This document shows, in pieces, positions 25,565 to 34,889 of a stretch of DNA of 48,753 nucleotides (within the stretch, counting starts at the first letter, position 1; each line of letters opens with the position of its first letter). Source of the DNA: Massilia yuzhufengensis. Its GTDB lineage: Bacteria; Pseudomonadota; Gammaproteobacteria; Burkholderiales; Burkholderiaceae_D. The notes under the pieces were generated by a model that searched no databases, was not told where the DNA came from, and saw nothing but the letters and a program-made list of their open reading frames with translations. The stretch covers positions 1-48,753 of the forward strand of contig NZ_FOLD01000038.1 in NCBI RefSeq assembly GCF_900112225.1. Reading direction: 5' to 3'. A program made the translations under genes and the position numbers.

Positions 25565-25565
25565 T

Positions 25566-27185
25566 ATGCGCACCTTCAATAATCTTCCCATCGGCGTGCG
25601 GCTTGCCGCCGGCTTCGCCCTGACCCTGATCATGGCCGTCCTCATCGCCGGCACCGGCATGTGGCGCCTGCAACAGGTCGCCACCGCCGCCCAGGTCACC
25701 CTGGCCGCACCGCTGGCCAAGGAGCGCCTGATCGCCGAGTGGTACACCCAGATCTTCGCCGCCGTGCGCCGCACCGCCGCCATCGTCAAGAGCAGCGACC
25801 CGTCGCTGACCGCCTACTTCAAGGAAGACGCGGCCGCCACCGGCAAGCTGGCGGCCGATCTCGTCAAGCAGATCGAACCGCTGATCGCCGGCGACAAGGA
25901 AATCGCGCTGTTCAAGCGGGTCCAGGAACAGCGCAAGCTGTATGGCGCCGCGCGCGACAATGCGGTCAAGGCCAAGTCGGAAGGCAACCAGGAACTGGCA
26001 GACAAGATTCTGGATGAATCCTTTACCCCGGTCTCCAAGGCCTACCAGGAATCGGTGCGCGAACTGGTCGCGCTGCAGCGCGACGCGATTGCCGCCACCG
26101 CCCAGGACATCGACGCTACCGCCGAGCGCGGCGGCATGATCATCGCCGGCCTCACCGCCGCCGCCGTGATCCTGGGCGCGCTGTTCTCGTGGATGCTCAC
26201 GCGCGGCATCACGCGCCCGATCCGCGCCGCGGTGCAGGCCGCCGAGCGCGTCGCCGCGGGCGACCTGACCCACCGCATCGACGCCGACAGCAAGGACGAA
26301 ACCGGCGCCCTGCTGCGCGCGCTGGGCCACATGAACGACAGCCTGGTGAAGATCGTCAGCGAAGTACGCAGCGGCACCGAGACCATCGGCACCGCCTCGG
26401 GCGAGATCAGCGCCGGCAGCCTGGACCTCTCGGCACGCACCGAACAGCAGGCCGCCTCGCTGGAAGAAACCGCGGCCTCGATGGAAGAGCTGACCGGCAC
26501 CGTGCGCCAGAACGCCGACAACGCGCGCCAGGCCAACCAGCTGGCGATTACCGCGTCAAGCGTCGCCACCCAGGCCGGCAGTGTGGTCGAACAGGTGATC
26601 ACGACCATGGGCTCGATCAACGAATCCTCGCGCAAAATCGTCGACATCATCGGCGTCATCGACGGCATCGCTTTCCAGACCAACATCCTGGCGCTGAACG
26701 CGGCGGTGGAAGCGGCGCGCGCCGGCGAACAGGGCCGCGGTTTCGCGGTCGTGGCGTCGGAAGTGCGCACGCTGGCCCAGCGCTCTGCAGCGGCGGCCAA
26801 GGAAATCAAGGGCCTGATCGGCGCCTCGGTCGAGAAGGTCGAAGCCGGCACCAGGCTGGTCGACCAGACTGGCGAGACGATGGAGCAGGTGGTCACCTCG
26901 ATCCGCCGCGTGACCGACATCATGGGCGAGATCTCCTCGGCCAGCCAGGAGCAGATCCACGGCATCGACCAGGTCAACCAGGCCATGGGCCTGATGGACG
27001 AAGCGACCCAGCAGAACGCCGCGCTGGTGGAAGAGTCGGCCGCCGCCGCCGGCTCGCTGCAGGACCAGGCCTCGCGCCTGGCGCAGATGGTCAATGTGTT
27101 CAGGCTCGATGCCCGGGCCGCCGCGCCGGCGGGCAAGCCGCCGCGCGCGCTGGCTGTGACGGCCAAACCTGCGGCCAGCTATTAA
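25566..27185 (+). CDS. Methyl-accepting chemotaxis protein
   Basis: A 539-residue transmembrane chemoreceptor. The TM1 region starts at about residue 10 (IGVRLAAGFALTLIMAVLIAG); a four-helix-bundle (4HB_MCP) periplasmic sensor domain spans about residues 35-190. TM2 (MIIAGLTAAAVILGALF) is followed by a HAMP domain (ITRPIRAAVQAAERVAAGDL), then the signalling coiled coil with the hairpin tip IDGIAFQTNILALNAAVEAARAGEQGRGF. It lacks a C-terminal CheB/CheR-tethering pentapeptide. The ligand is unknown. ATG 25566 has no SD; the upstream leader may control translation. Confidence 0.93.
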   Translation: MRTFNNLPIGVRLAAGFALTLIMAVLIAGTGMWRLQQVATAAQVTLAAPLAKERLIAEWYTQIFAAVRRTAAIVKSSDPSLTAYFKEDAAATGKLAADLVKQIEPLIAGDKEIALFKRVQEQRKLYGAARDNAVKAKSEGNQELADKILDESFTPVSKAYQESVRELVALQRDAIAATAQDIDATAERGGMIIAGLTAAAVILGALFSWMLTRGITRPIRAAVQAAERVAAGDLTHRIDADSKDETGALLRALGHMNDSLVKIVSEVRSGTETIGTASGEISAGSLDLSARTEQQAASLEETAASMEELTGTVRQNADNARQANQLAITASSVATQAGSVVEQVITTMGSINESSRKIVDIIGVIDGIAFQTNILALNAAVEAARAGEQGRGFAVVASEVRTLAQRSAAAAKEIKGLIGASVEKVEAGTRLVDQTGETMEQVVTSIRRVTDIMGEISSASQEQIHGIDQVNQAMGLMDEATQQNAALVEESAAAAGSLQDQASRLAQMVNVFRLDARAAAPAGKPPRALAVTAKPAASY

Positions 27186-27186
27186 A

Positions 27187-27219
27187 CGCAGGGTGGCCGG
27201 CTACGCCGGCCACCCTGCG
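27187..27219. terminator. Bidirectional hairpin after the chemoreceptor gene
   Basis: A perfect 15-bp stem, CGCAGGGTGGCCGGC / GCCGGCCACCCTGCG, with a TAC loop, begins just after the stop codon and lies between convergent genes. There is no T tract. Confidence 0.65.
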
Positions 27220-27276
27220 CCGTCGTGCCGACTGAACGGAGTTACCGCCCTGTCGCGGGCGTTTTTCCTGGCGCCG

Positions 27277-27651
27277 TCAGTTGGCCACCACGTGCCACAC
27301 CCCCTCCAGCTTGTCCCCCTTGCGCTCGCCCGGCTTCCCGTCCTTCGCGTACCGGTACAGCGGCTTGCCCTTGTAGGCCAGCTGCCGGCTGCCGTCGTCG
27401 CGGGTGACGATGGAATACGGCGATTCGATCCACTCGACCGTCAGCGGCACCGGCGGCCACAGCCTGGCGCAGGGACCATTGCAGCTGCTCTTTCCGGAGC
27501 CGGCGACGTCCTTGTCGAAGGTATAGATGGTCATGCCGGCGCCGTCGACCAGCACGCCGCCGGCCACATTCACCGGTTGCGCCAGCGCGCCCCCGGCGCC
27601 CAGCAGGAAGGCGGCGCCCAGCGCCGCGAAGACAGGGTGGATCGGTTTCAT
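27277..27651 (-). CDS. Secreted protein with Yx(FWY)xxD motif (COG4315)
   Basis: A 124-residue exported protein: signal peptide MKPIHPVFAALGAAFLLGAGGALA, then GMTIYTFDKDVAG, which carries the Y-x-(F/W/Y)-x-x-D repeat motif, followed by Cys-Gly-Pro-Cys-like CNGPCARLWPP and a second repeat ending KPLYRYAKDGKPGE. Such small lipoprotein-like repeat proteins are common, and their function is unknown. ATG 27651 begins the signal peptide; the frame is open 23 codons further upstream. Confidence 0.85.
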   Translation of the reverse strand: MKPIHPVFAALGAAFLLGAGGALAQPVNVAGGVLVDGAGMTIYTFDKDVAGSGKSSCNGPCARLWPPVPLTVEWIESPYSIVTRDDGSRQLAYKGKPLYRYAKDGKPGERKGDKLEGVWHVVAN

Positions 27652-27823
27652 GGCAGGCTCCCGAAAAAGGACTGTGCTTCTCCAGTATAGGCCGCGGTAG
27701 CGCCGGCTGCACCCCTGCACACCGCCTGGCGCTACCTTCGCGCTTGCGGATGCGCCCCGGGCGGCGGGCCTGTACTATCCATCCCGCATTGCAGCACACT
27801 CCCGATAACCCGACCGCCACGCC

Positions 27824-30064
27824 ATGAACACAATCACGCTTCCCCTCCGCTGCCTCACCTTGTGCGCCCTCCTGCTGGCCGCGGCGCCGGCCGCCGCAGG
27901 CATCCTGGACGAGGTCCCGGACATCGGCGCGGTGACCGACTACCGCCCGAAGATCCCGCTGCGCGTGTACACCGCCGACAAGGTCCTGATCGGCGAATTC
28001 GGCGCCGAGCGGCGCGACTTCGTGCCGATCGCGAAGATCCCGCCGCTGATGAAGGCGGCCGTGCTGGCCATCGAGGATGCGCGCTTCTACGAGCACGGCG
28101 GCATCGACTGGATCCGCGCCCTGGGCGCGGCCAAGGCCAACCTGGCCAGCCTGGGCAACTTCCGCCAGGGCGCGTCGACCATCACGATGCAGGTGGCGCG
28201 CAACTTCTTCCTGTCGCGCGACAAGACCCTGCCGCGCAAGCTGACCGAGGTCGCGCTGGCCTACAAGATCGAGCAAGCCCTGTCGAAGGACCAGATCCTG
28301 GAGGTCTACATGAACCAGATCTACCTGGGCCAGCGTTCCTACGGCTTTTCCAGCGCGGCCCGCACCTATTTCGGCAAGCCGCTGGAAAACCTGAGCCTGG
28401 CCGAGACCGCGATGCTGGCCGGGCTGCCGCAGAACCCGTCGCGCCACAACCCGGTCGCCAACTTGACGCGCGCGCAGCAGCGCCAGCATGCGGTGCTCAA
28501 GCGCATGGCCGAGCTGGGGAAGATCAGCGACGCCCAGTACCGGCGCGCCCTGGCCGAAACCCTGCAGGTCCGGCGCGACGGCGGCGGGCCAGGCGCCGGC
28601 GCCGAGTACGTTGCCGAGCTGGCGCGCCAGGCGGCCTTCGCGCGCTTCGGCCAGGCCGCCTACGAGCGCGGCTACAGCGTCACCACCACCATCGTCGCGG
28701 CCGAGCAGGACGCGGCCTACGACGCGGTGCGGCGCAACGCCATCGCCTACGACCGCCGCCACGGCTACCGCGGCCCCGAGGCCCGCATCGCGCTGCCGGC
28801 GGCGGGCGACAAGCGCGACGAAGCCATCCTTGAAGCCCTGCAGAAGCGTCCGGCGATCGACGGCTTCCTGCCTGCCGTGGTGCTGGCCGCCTCCCCGAAG
28901 CGGGTGCGCCTAAGCACCCGCGACGGCGACACCATCGAGATCAGCGGCGCCGGACTCGGTTTCGCCGCCCCAGCCCTGGCCTCGACCGCAAAAGCGGGCG
29001 TGCGCCTGTCGCCCGGCGCCGTGGTGCGCATCAGCAGCACCGGCAAGGGAAGCTGGACGATCGCCCAGGTACCGCAGGTAGCCGCCGCTTTCGTCGCGCT
29101 GGACGCCCATACCGGCGCCTACCGCGCCATGGTCGGCGGCTTCGACTACCAGCTGCAAAAGCTCAACCACGTCACGCAGGCCTGGCGCCAGCCGGGATCC
29201 AGCATCAAGCCTTTCGTGTATTCGGCGGGGCTGGAACGCGGTTTCTTCCCGGGCACGACCATCCTCGACGCGCCGCTCGATTTTTCCGACGACAAGGCCT
29301 ACGCCAACTGGGCGCCGCGCAACGATGACGGGGTGTTCGAGCGCGTGGTGACGGTGCGCCATGCGCTCACCCATTCGCGCAACGTGCCGACGGTGCGCAT
29401 GATGCGCACCCTGGACGTCGACTATACGCGCGGCCACCTGGCGCGCTTCGGCTTCGACATGGCGCGCCATCCGAGCAACCTGACCCTGGCCCTGGGCACC
29501 GGGACGGTTACGCCGCTGCAGCTGGCCGGCGCCTACGCGGTGATCGCCAACGGCGGCTACCGGGTCGAGCCGCTGCTGATTACCAGCATCCAGGACCGCG
29601 ACGGCAAGCTGGTGTTCGAGGCCCCGCGTCCGCGCCCGCGCCAGGACAGCGCGCGCGTACTGGACGCCCGCAACGCCTTCCTGGCCGACAGCATGCTGCG
29701 CGACGTGGCGCGCCAGGGCACCGGCGCGCAAGCCGGGCGCGAGTTGAAACGCGCCGACATCGGCGGCAAGACCGGCACCACCAGCAATGCCATCGACGGC
29801 TGGTTCGCCGGCTATGGCGCCAGCGTCGTCGCGGTGGCCTGGATGGGCTACGACGAACCGCGCTCGCTGGGCGGCCGCGAATTCGGCTCCACGCTGGCGC
29901 TGCCGGTGTGGATCGACTACATGCGCGTCGCACTGGCCCGGGTGCCGGAGCGCGCGCCACTGGTGCCCGCGGGCGTGGTGCGGGCGGGCGAGGACTGGGT
30001 GTACGAGGAGTTCGCCGCCCAGGCGCCGGTGGAAGAAGCGGCTGCCGCGCAGCAGCCGCGCTAA
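27824..30064 (+). CDS. Class A penicillin-binding protein (PBP1-type)
   Basis: A bifunctional peptidoglycan glycosyltransferase/transpeptidase. The 746-residue product has the GT51 domain with catalytic Glu84 (IEDARFYEHGGIDW) and QGASTITMQVARNFFLSRDK, an OB-like linker, then the transpeptidase domain with Ser459-x-x-Lys (PGSSIKPF), Ser518-Arg-Asn (SRN) and KTGT from Lys649. The N-terminus looks like a cleavable signal peptide (AAAPAAAG) rather than the usual membrane anchor, which is unusual for a class A PBP. It is most like PBP1A. It stands alone. Confidence 0.92.
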   Translation: MNTITLPLRCLTLCALLLAAAPAAAGILDEVPDIGAVTDYRPKIPLRVYTADKVLIGEFGAERRDFVPIAKIPPLMKAAVLAIEDARFYEHGGIDWIRALGAAKANLASLGNFRQGASTITMQVARNFFLSRDKTLPRKLTEVALAYKIEQALSKDQILEVYMNQIYLGQRSYGFSSAARTYFGKPLENLSLAETAMLAGLPQNPSRHNPVANLTRAQQRQHAVLKRMAELGKISDAQYRRALAETLQVRRDGGGPGAGAEYVAELARQAAFARFGQAAYERGYSVTTTIVAAEQDAAYDAVRRNAIAYDRRHGYRGPEARIALPAAGDKRDEAILEALQKRPAIDGFLPAVVLAASPKRVRLSTRDGDTIEISGAGLGFAAPALASTAKAGVRLSPGAVVRISSTGKGSWTIAQVPQVAAAFVALDAHTGAYRAMVGGFDYQLQKLNHVTQAWRQPGSSIKPFVYSAGLERGFFPGTTILDAPLDFSDDKAYANWAPRNDDGVFERVVTVRHALTHSRNVPTVRMMRTLDVDYTRGHLARFGFDMARHPSNLTLALGTGTVTPLQLAGAYAVIANGGYRVEPLLITSIQDRDGKLVFEAPRPRPRQDSARVLDARNAFLADSMLRDVARQGTGAQAGRELKRADIGGKTGTTSNAIDGWFAGYGASVVAVAWMGYDEPRSLGGREFGSTLALPVWIDYMRVALARVPERAPLVPAGVVRAGEDWVYEEFAAQAPVEEAAAAQQPR

Positions 30065-30072
30065 GGCTGCGC

Positions 30073-30594
30073 TTACTTCGGCGGCATCGGGAACTGGATG
30101 GCCGGGCCGGCCGGCACGCTGCCCGGCGGCAGCCAGGCCGGCGCCGGCTTGCCTGCCGGGCCCAGGTGCTTGACGAAGCGGTAGATGGCGCGCAGGTCTT
30201 CCTTTTCCATGTCGTGCAGCGCGAACCAGGGCATCGGTGGGCGCGCCTGCATGGTCTTGGCGGTCTTGATCCAGTCTTCCTCGCCCATCGCATTCATCGA
30301 CAGGCGCAGGTTGGCCGCGTAGGTCGTTCCCCACGGCCCGCGCCAGCCCAGCTGTTCGCCGGTCAGCCAGTCTTTTTCCGGCACCTTGCCCGCCTTCATC
30401 GCGTAGCCCGGCGTATGGCAATCGTTGCAGCCGGTGATGCGGACAAGATAGCGCCCGCGTTCGATGTACTTGCCCTGTTTTGCCGCGCCCGGCGACTGCG
30501 CGTGGCCTGCGTCCTGTGCGGCGAGGACCGTGGCTGGGGCGGCAAGGGCCAGCACGACGGCCGCGGCGCACGCGGTGTGGATTGAATTGAACAT
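30073..30594 (-). CDS. Exported mono-heme cytochrome c
   Basis: A 173-residue periplasmic protein with a signal peptide (cleavage after ATVLA) and a single heme motif CNDCH in RYLVRITGCNDCHTPGYAM. The rest (GPWGTTYAANLR, GEEDWIKTAKTM, PPMPWFALHDMEKEDLRAIYRFVKHLGP) matches cytochrome c subunits that serve alcohol/aldose dehydrogenases or act alone, with the distal Met likely in PMPWF. ATG 30594 starts the signal peptide; the frame runs on upstream only as read-through. Confidence 0.88.
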   Translation of the reverse strand: MFNSIHTACAAAVVLALAAPATVLAAQDAGHAQSPGAAKQGKYIERGRYLVRITGCNDCHTPGYAMKAGKVPEKDWLTGEQLGWRGPWGTTYAANLRLSMNAMGEEDWIKTAKTMQARPPMPWFALHDMEKEDLRAIYRFVKHLGPAGKPAPAWLPPGSVPAGPAIQFPMPPK

Positions 30595-30753
30595 GCCTGG
30601 CTCCGTTCCTGGATATGATTGTCTGGTCGGTGCGCGAGGCCGGTGCACGGTCACGCAGGTCGCCGGCCCAACACCGGACGCCAGGGAAACGATAGCGTAC
30701 ATACAGGCAGCTTGGCAGCCCCACTTTGGGGGGGGATTGTGGGGCTTGCCTTT

Positions 30754-30767
30754 CCGCCGCGCGGCGG
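30754..30767 (-). terminator. Palindrome immediately after the DUF4139 gene stop
   Basis: CCGCCGC / GCGGCGG, perfect, immediately after the stop, followed on the minus strand by AAAGG. It probably folds with a short loop. There is no T tract, so its terminator function is weakly supported. Confidence 0.4.
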
Positions 30768-32369
30768 CTACAGCCCCTGCACGCTCCCCTCTTTCGGGTA
30801 GTCGATCGTGTAGTCGACATTGAAGCGCGCCGTCTCGTTCGGCTTGAGCCTGCGTTCCCAGCCCACCAGGCCGCGCCGCTGCTCCCACTCCTTCACCGTC
30901 GGCTCGGGACTGAAGCCGGTCTTGACGGTGACCTTGTCCGACTGGCTGACCGGCATCGGCTCGAGCAGCAGGATGTCGATCGGCTGGCGGTGGAAACTGG
31001 TGACCACGTAGGTGTCGGCGATGCGGCGCTGGTTGTCGCGGTTGAACAAGCCGGCCTGGCCGGACTTCTCGTTGCGGTTCTCCACCGCCACGCGCACCAG
31101 CGGGTCGCGCCCGAAGGCCATCGAGAAGCGCTCGCTGGCCTGGGGATCCCAGTGCTGCGCGCCGACGTAGGACCCGTCGCGGCGCAGCTGCACCTGGCCG
31201 GCGATCCAGACGCCGTCCGGCCGCGGGGCTTGCGCCGTGAGCACGGCGTCGTTGCTGTTGCGCGGCGCTATGCGCACGCGCTGCTCCACCTTCAGGTCCT
31301 GCTTGCTCAGGCCGACCGAGATTTCGCGCCCGTCCGAGGCCAGGCTGACCTTGGCCGGCACCTCGTATTCGGTGCTGAAGCTGCCCTGGGTTTCCACGAC
31401 CGGTGCAATGTAGTCGTCGGCCTCGGCCTGAGGCGCCGGGCTTGCCATTGGCCTGATGCTGCGCGCGTCCGAGCGCATCTGGATGGAAGGCGCAGGCGCG
31501 TACGCGAATTTCGTGACGACTTCCTGGGGCGGGCGCCAGGTCAGCAGCCAGGGCGAGGGATCGGGCGCCAGCACGGACAAAGTGGGCTGCCCGGTCGACA
31601 GGCGCAGCTTGACGTTGCTCCAGTCTTCGCCGGTCTTCTGCGAGATGGCCGCCATCCGTTCCAGCTCGACGGTCGACGCGCTGGAGTCGAGCGAGGCGCG
31701 GTAGGTCGGCTTCCAGCCGGCGCGGTTGACCTGGTAGGACAGCAGCAGCCGGCCCGGCTGGCGCGCCGCGATGCTCACCGTCATGGTGCGGTTCTCGCGC
31801 GAGCCGGCCCTGGCTTTCATGAGCTCGCGGTTGACGACGTCGAGCTGCTTGACCAGCACGCGCTTCCTGACCTCGGCATTGTGCATGCGCTCCAGCGCGT
31901 CGCTGCCGCCCTTGCGGATCGCGTCCAGGGTGGCCAGCAGGGTCTTCGCGTCGCCGGGCGCGGCGCGTCCCGCCGCATTGTCGCCGCTGCCCAGGCGCTC
32001 CAGGTAGGCATGGGCCAGCTGGGCCGATTTGTAGTCGGCGTCGATGACGGCAATGTGGTCCTGCAGCGCCTGCGCCTTCGCTTCCAGCTCCGCCGCGCGT
32101 GGGCTCGGGCTGTCGGCACTGCCCTGGTCGCGCGTGACGACCTGCCCCACCTGGATGCCGGGATCGGCCTGCAGCCGCAGGGTATCGGTGCTGAAGTTGG
32201 CCAGCAGGCCGGTGATCTCGACCTGGGTCATGCCGGGCGTGACCTGCACCACCCGCTCGACGGTGGCGCTGCCGGGGTAGAGGGTGACGGCCTGGATCGG
32301 GGCTTCGACGGCCGATGCCGATGTGGCGGCCAGCGCCAGGAGGATGGTCCACTGCTGCGTGCGTGCCAT
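30768..32369 (-). CDS. DUF4139 domain-containing exported protein
   Basis: A 533-residue exported protein with a signal peptide (MARTQQWTILLALAATSASA). The N-terminal DUF4140 region begins APIQAVTLYPGSATVERVV and leads into a coiled coil (about residues 95-175). The C-terminal DUF4139 region has LSYQVNRAGWKPTYRASLDS, WSNVKLRLSTGQP and the final ETARFNVDYTIDYPKEG. Relatives are mucoidy-inhibitor A-like proteins of unknown function. ATG 32369 is chosen because it starts the signal peptide. Confidence 0.87.
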   Translation of the reverse strand: MARTQQWTILLALAATSASAVEAPIQAVTLYPGSATVERVVQVTPGMTQVEITGLLANFSTDTLRLQADPGIQVGQVVTRDQGSADSPSPRAAELEAKAQALQDHIAVIDADYKSAQLAHAYLERLGSGDNAAGRAAPGDAKTLLATLDAIRKGGSDALERMHNAEVRKRVLVKQLDVVNRELMKARAGSRENRTMTVSIAARQPGRLLLSYQVNRAGWKPTYRASLDSSASTVELERMAAISQKTGEDWSNVKLRLSTGQPTLSVLAPDPSPWLLTWRPPQEVVTKFAYAPAPSIQMRSDARSIRPMASPAPQAEADDYIAPVVETQGSFSTEYEVPAKVSLASDGREISVGLSKQDLKVEQRVRIAPRNSNDAVLTAQAPRPDGVWIAGQVQLRRDGSYVGAQHWDPQASERFSMAFGRDPLVRVAVENRNEKSGQAGLFNRDNQRRIADTYVVTSFHRQPIDILLLEPMPVSQSDKVTVKTGFSPEPTVKEWEQRRGLVGWERRLKPNETARFNVDYTIDYPKEGSVQGL

Positions 32370-32473
32370 TGGGTCTCTTCTCGATGAGGGATGATTTTGC
32401 GAGAGTAGCAGACGGCAGCCGGCAAAAACTGTCAAAAAACCACCACGCGCCTGCTCATGTGTAACGAGAGGTT

Positions 32474-34876
32474 TCAGGGCCGGGACCGCAGGAACGCGTT
32501 CACCTGCCCCGGCGCCACCGGTTTGGTGAAATGGCGGTCGAAGCCGGCTTCTTTCGAGCGGGCGAGGTCCTCGCTGGTGCCCCAGCCGGACACGGCGACG
32601 AAGCTGGTGCGCTCGAGCGCTTCCATGGCCTTGAGCCGGCGCACCACGTCGTAGCCGCTCATGCCCGGCATGCCGATATCGAGGAACACGATATCGGGAC
32701 GGAACTGCGCGGCGATCTTCAAGGCGTCAAGGCCATCGTGGGCGGTGCGCAGCTCGTGGCCCTCCATCTCCAGCAGCAGGGCCAGGGTCATGGCCGCATC
32801 CACGTTGTCGTCGGTCACGAGGATGCGCAGTGCCTTGCCGGTGGCGGCGGCTGGCGGCGCCTCCGCCTCCAGGCCGGCGGGCGCATTGGCCAGGTCGAGC
32901 GGCAGCCGGACGGTGAAGGTACTGCCCCGGCCCACGCCCACGCTGGCGGCGGCGACCGTGCCGCCGTGCAGGCTGACCAGCTGGCGCACCAGCGACAGGC
33001 CGATCCCGAGGCCGCCCTGGGCGTGCTCCATGTTGCGTCCGACCTGGCTGAACATGTCGAACACCGATTCCAGCGATTCGGCAGGGATGCCGATGCCGCT
33101 ATCGATCACCTCGATAACGGCATCGTCGCCATCGCGCTCGACATCGAGCCTGATGGCGCCGCCGTGCGGCGTGTACTTCGCCGCATTCGTCAGGAGGTTG
33201 CCGATCACCTGGACGATGCGGGTGGCGTCCACGTTCACCGGCAGCGCCGCCGCAGGCAGCTTCAGGCTGAAAGCGTGGCTGCCTTTTTCGATCACCGGCA
33301 GGCTGGCCTCGACGGCGTTGGACACGATGCCTTTCAGGTCGAGCGCTTCCTTGCGGATCTCGACCTTGCCGTTGGTGACGCGGGCGATATCGAGCAGGTC
33401 GTTGATCAGGTGCGACAGCTGCCTGACCTGGCGCTCGATGACGCCGCGCACGTGGGTGACGGTATCGGTGCTGTCGGCCCGCAGGCGCATGATTTCCAGC
33501 CCGGTCAGGATCGGCGCCAGCGGATTGCGCAGCTCATGCGCAAGCACGGCCAGGAACTCGCTCAGGTTCTTGTGCGACTTGGCGACTTCGTCGAACAGGG
33601 CGCGCTGCCTGGCTTCGGCCAGCCGCAGCGCCGCCTCGGTGCGCTTGAAGTCGTCGATGTTGGTGACGATCGACACCTGGCCGGCCGGCAGCCCGGCGCC
33701 GCCGGCCAGCGGCACGGCCGCGAGCTGGGTCCAGATACCGGCGCCGCCGTCGCCGGTATAGATGGCTTCGATGCCCGGCACCACCCGTTCGCCGTGCAGG
33801 GCGCGCGTGCCGGGGAAGTCGGCGGGCGCATACGAGCGGCCGTCGGGATGCACGGCGTGCCAGCGCTGGCGTACGTCGTCCATCGACGACAGCTCCCCGC
33901 CCGGCAGATATTGCTGCATCTCGTGATTGGCCAGCAGCACCTTGCCTGCGTGGTCGACCACCGCCACGCCCACCGGCAGCGCCTCGAACACGGAGGACAG
34001 CATGTCCTGGGTCGCGCGCAGCGCCTGTTCCGCGTGCTTGCGGTCGCTGATGTCGAGGACGTTGCCGACATAGCCGCAAAACGTGCCGTCCGCCGCAAAA
34101 CGCGGGCGGCCGGTGTCGATCACCCAGCGGTAGCTGCCATCCATGTGCAGCAGCCGGTGCTCGAGGCTGAATTCGTGCTTGCGCGCATTCGCATCGATGA
34201 AGGCCTGGCTTGCCGCTGCGCGGTCATCGGGATGGATCGCCATGGTCCAGCCGAAGCCGAGGCCCTCTTCCATGCTCTGCCCGGTGAAGGCGTACCAGCC
34301 GCGCGACAGGAAGGAACAGGCGCCATCGGGCTCGGTCACCCACAGCATCGCCGGCGCGGCGTCGGCCAGGTGGAGGAAGCGCGCTTCGCTGCGCCGCAGC
34401 GCCTGCTCGGCCAGGTGGCGCTGCAGGACCACGGCGGCCTGGTTGGCGGCTACGCCCAGCAACAGGCGCTCGTGCTCCGACGGGAAGCCGGGGCGGCGGG
34501 ACGCGACCAGCATCGTGCCGATGTCGCTGCCGATCCCGAAGCGCACGACGCTGGTGCGTAGCAGCGTGCCGTCGCGCGGATCGGCGATGCTTGCCTCCGC
34601 CCGTTCAAGGGCCGCCCTTGCCGCGGGCAGGAAGGCGGCCGGGTCGCCCGCCTTGCAGCGGATCGCTTCGAGGGCGGCGTAATCAGGCCCGGCCGGGAGC
34701 CCGATGCAGGCCAGGTCGAGGTCGAGTGTCTTGAGCAGGACGCCGGCCAGGCTGTTGATGACGCCCTCGGGCGGCAGGGCGCCCCAGACGGCCGGCAGCG
34801 CCGACAGCGCGACCAGGTCGCGCGTGGTCTGCCGCAGGCTGTCCAGCTCCATTGCCTCGTTCACCGGTGGATGCAT
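32474..34876 (-). CDS. Hybrid sensor histidine kinase/response regulator
   Basis: An 800-residue soluble hybrid kinase. From the N-terminus: a GAF-like domain (about residues 20-160), PAS (about 165-280), a second PAS (about 285-410), a HisKA domain with phospho-acceptor His447 (LAVLAHELRNPLAP), HATPase_c with the N box (NLLTNAAKYTPHGG) and G boxes (GIGIP, GGLGIGL), and a C-terminal receiver with phospho-acceptor Asp733 (FLDIGMPGMSGYDVV). No TM segment. An alternative start is ATG 34852. The MEDS gene lies 13 bp upstream on the same strand, so they form an operon and likely a signalling pair. Confidence 0.92.
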   Translation of the reverse strand: MHPPVNEAMELDSLRQTTRDLVALSALPAVWGALPPEGVINSLAGVLLKTLDLDLACIGLPAGPDYAALEAIRCKAGDPAAFLPAARAALERAEASIADPRDGTLLRTSVVRFGIGSDIGTMLVASRRPGFPSEHERLLLGVAANQAAVVLQRHLAEQALRRSEARFLHLADAAPAMLWVTEPDGACSFLSRGWYAFTGQSMEEGLGFGWTMAIHPDDRAAASQAFIDANARKHEFSLEHRLLHMDGSYRWVIDTGRPRFAADGTFCGYVGNVLDISDRKHAEQALRATQDMLSSVFEALPVGVAVVDHAGKVLLANHEMQQYLPGGELSSMDDVRQRWHAVHPDGRSYAPADFPGTRALHGERVVPGIEAIYTGDGGAGIWTQLAAVPLAGGAGLPAGQVSIVTNIDDFKRTEAALRLAEARQRALFDEVAKSHKNLSEFLAVLAHELRNPLAPILTGLEIMRLRADSTDTVTHVRGVIERQVRQLSHLINDLLDIARVTNGKVEIRKEALDLKGIVSNAVEASLPVIEKGSHAFSLKLPAAALPVNVDATRIVQVIGNLLTNAAKYTPHGGAIRLDVERDGDDAVIEVIDSGIGIPAESLESVFDMFSQVGRNMEHAQGGLGIGLSLVRQLVSLHGGTVAAASVGVGRGSTFTVRLPLDLANAPAGLEAEAPPAAATGKALRILVTDDNVDAAMTLALLLEMEGHELRTAHDGLDALKIAAQFRPDIVFLDIGMPGMSGYDVVRRLKAMEALERTSFVAVSGWGTSEDLARSKEAGFDRHFTKPVAPGQVNAFLRSRP

Positions 34877-34889
34877 GGATGGCGCCGGC

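Noticed and set aside
30595..32352. Upstream extension of the cytochrome c frame into the DUF4139 gene
   Set aside because: The signal peptide starts at 30594; the extension is low-complexity read-through of another gene.
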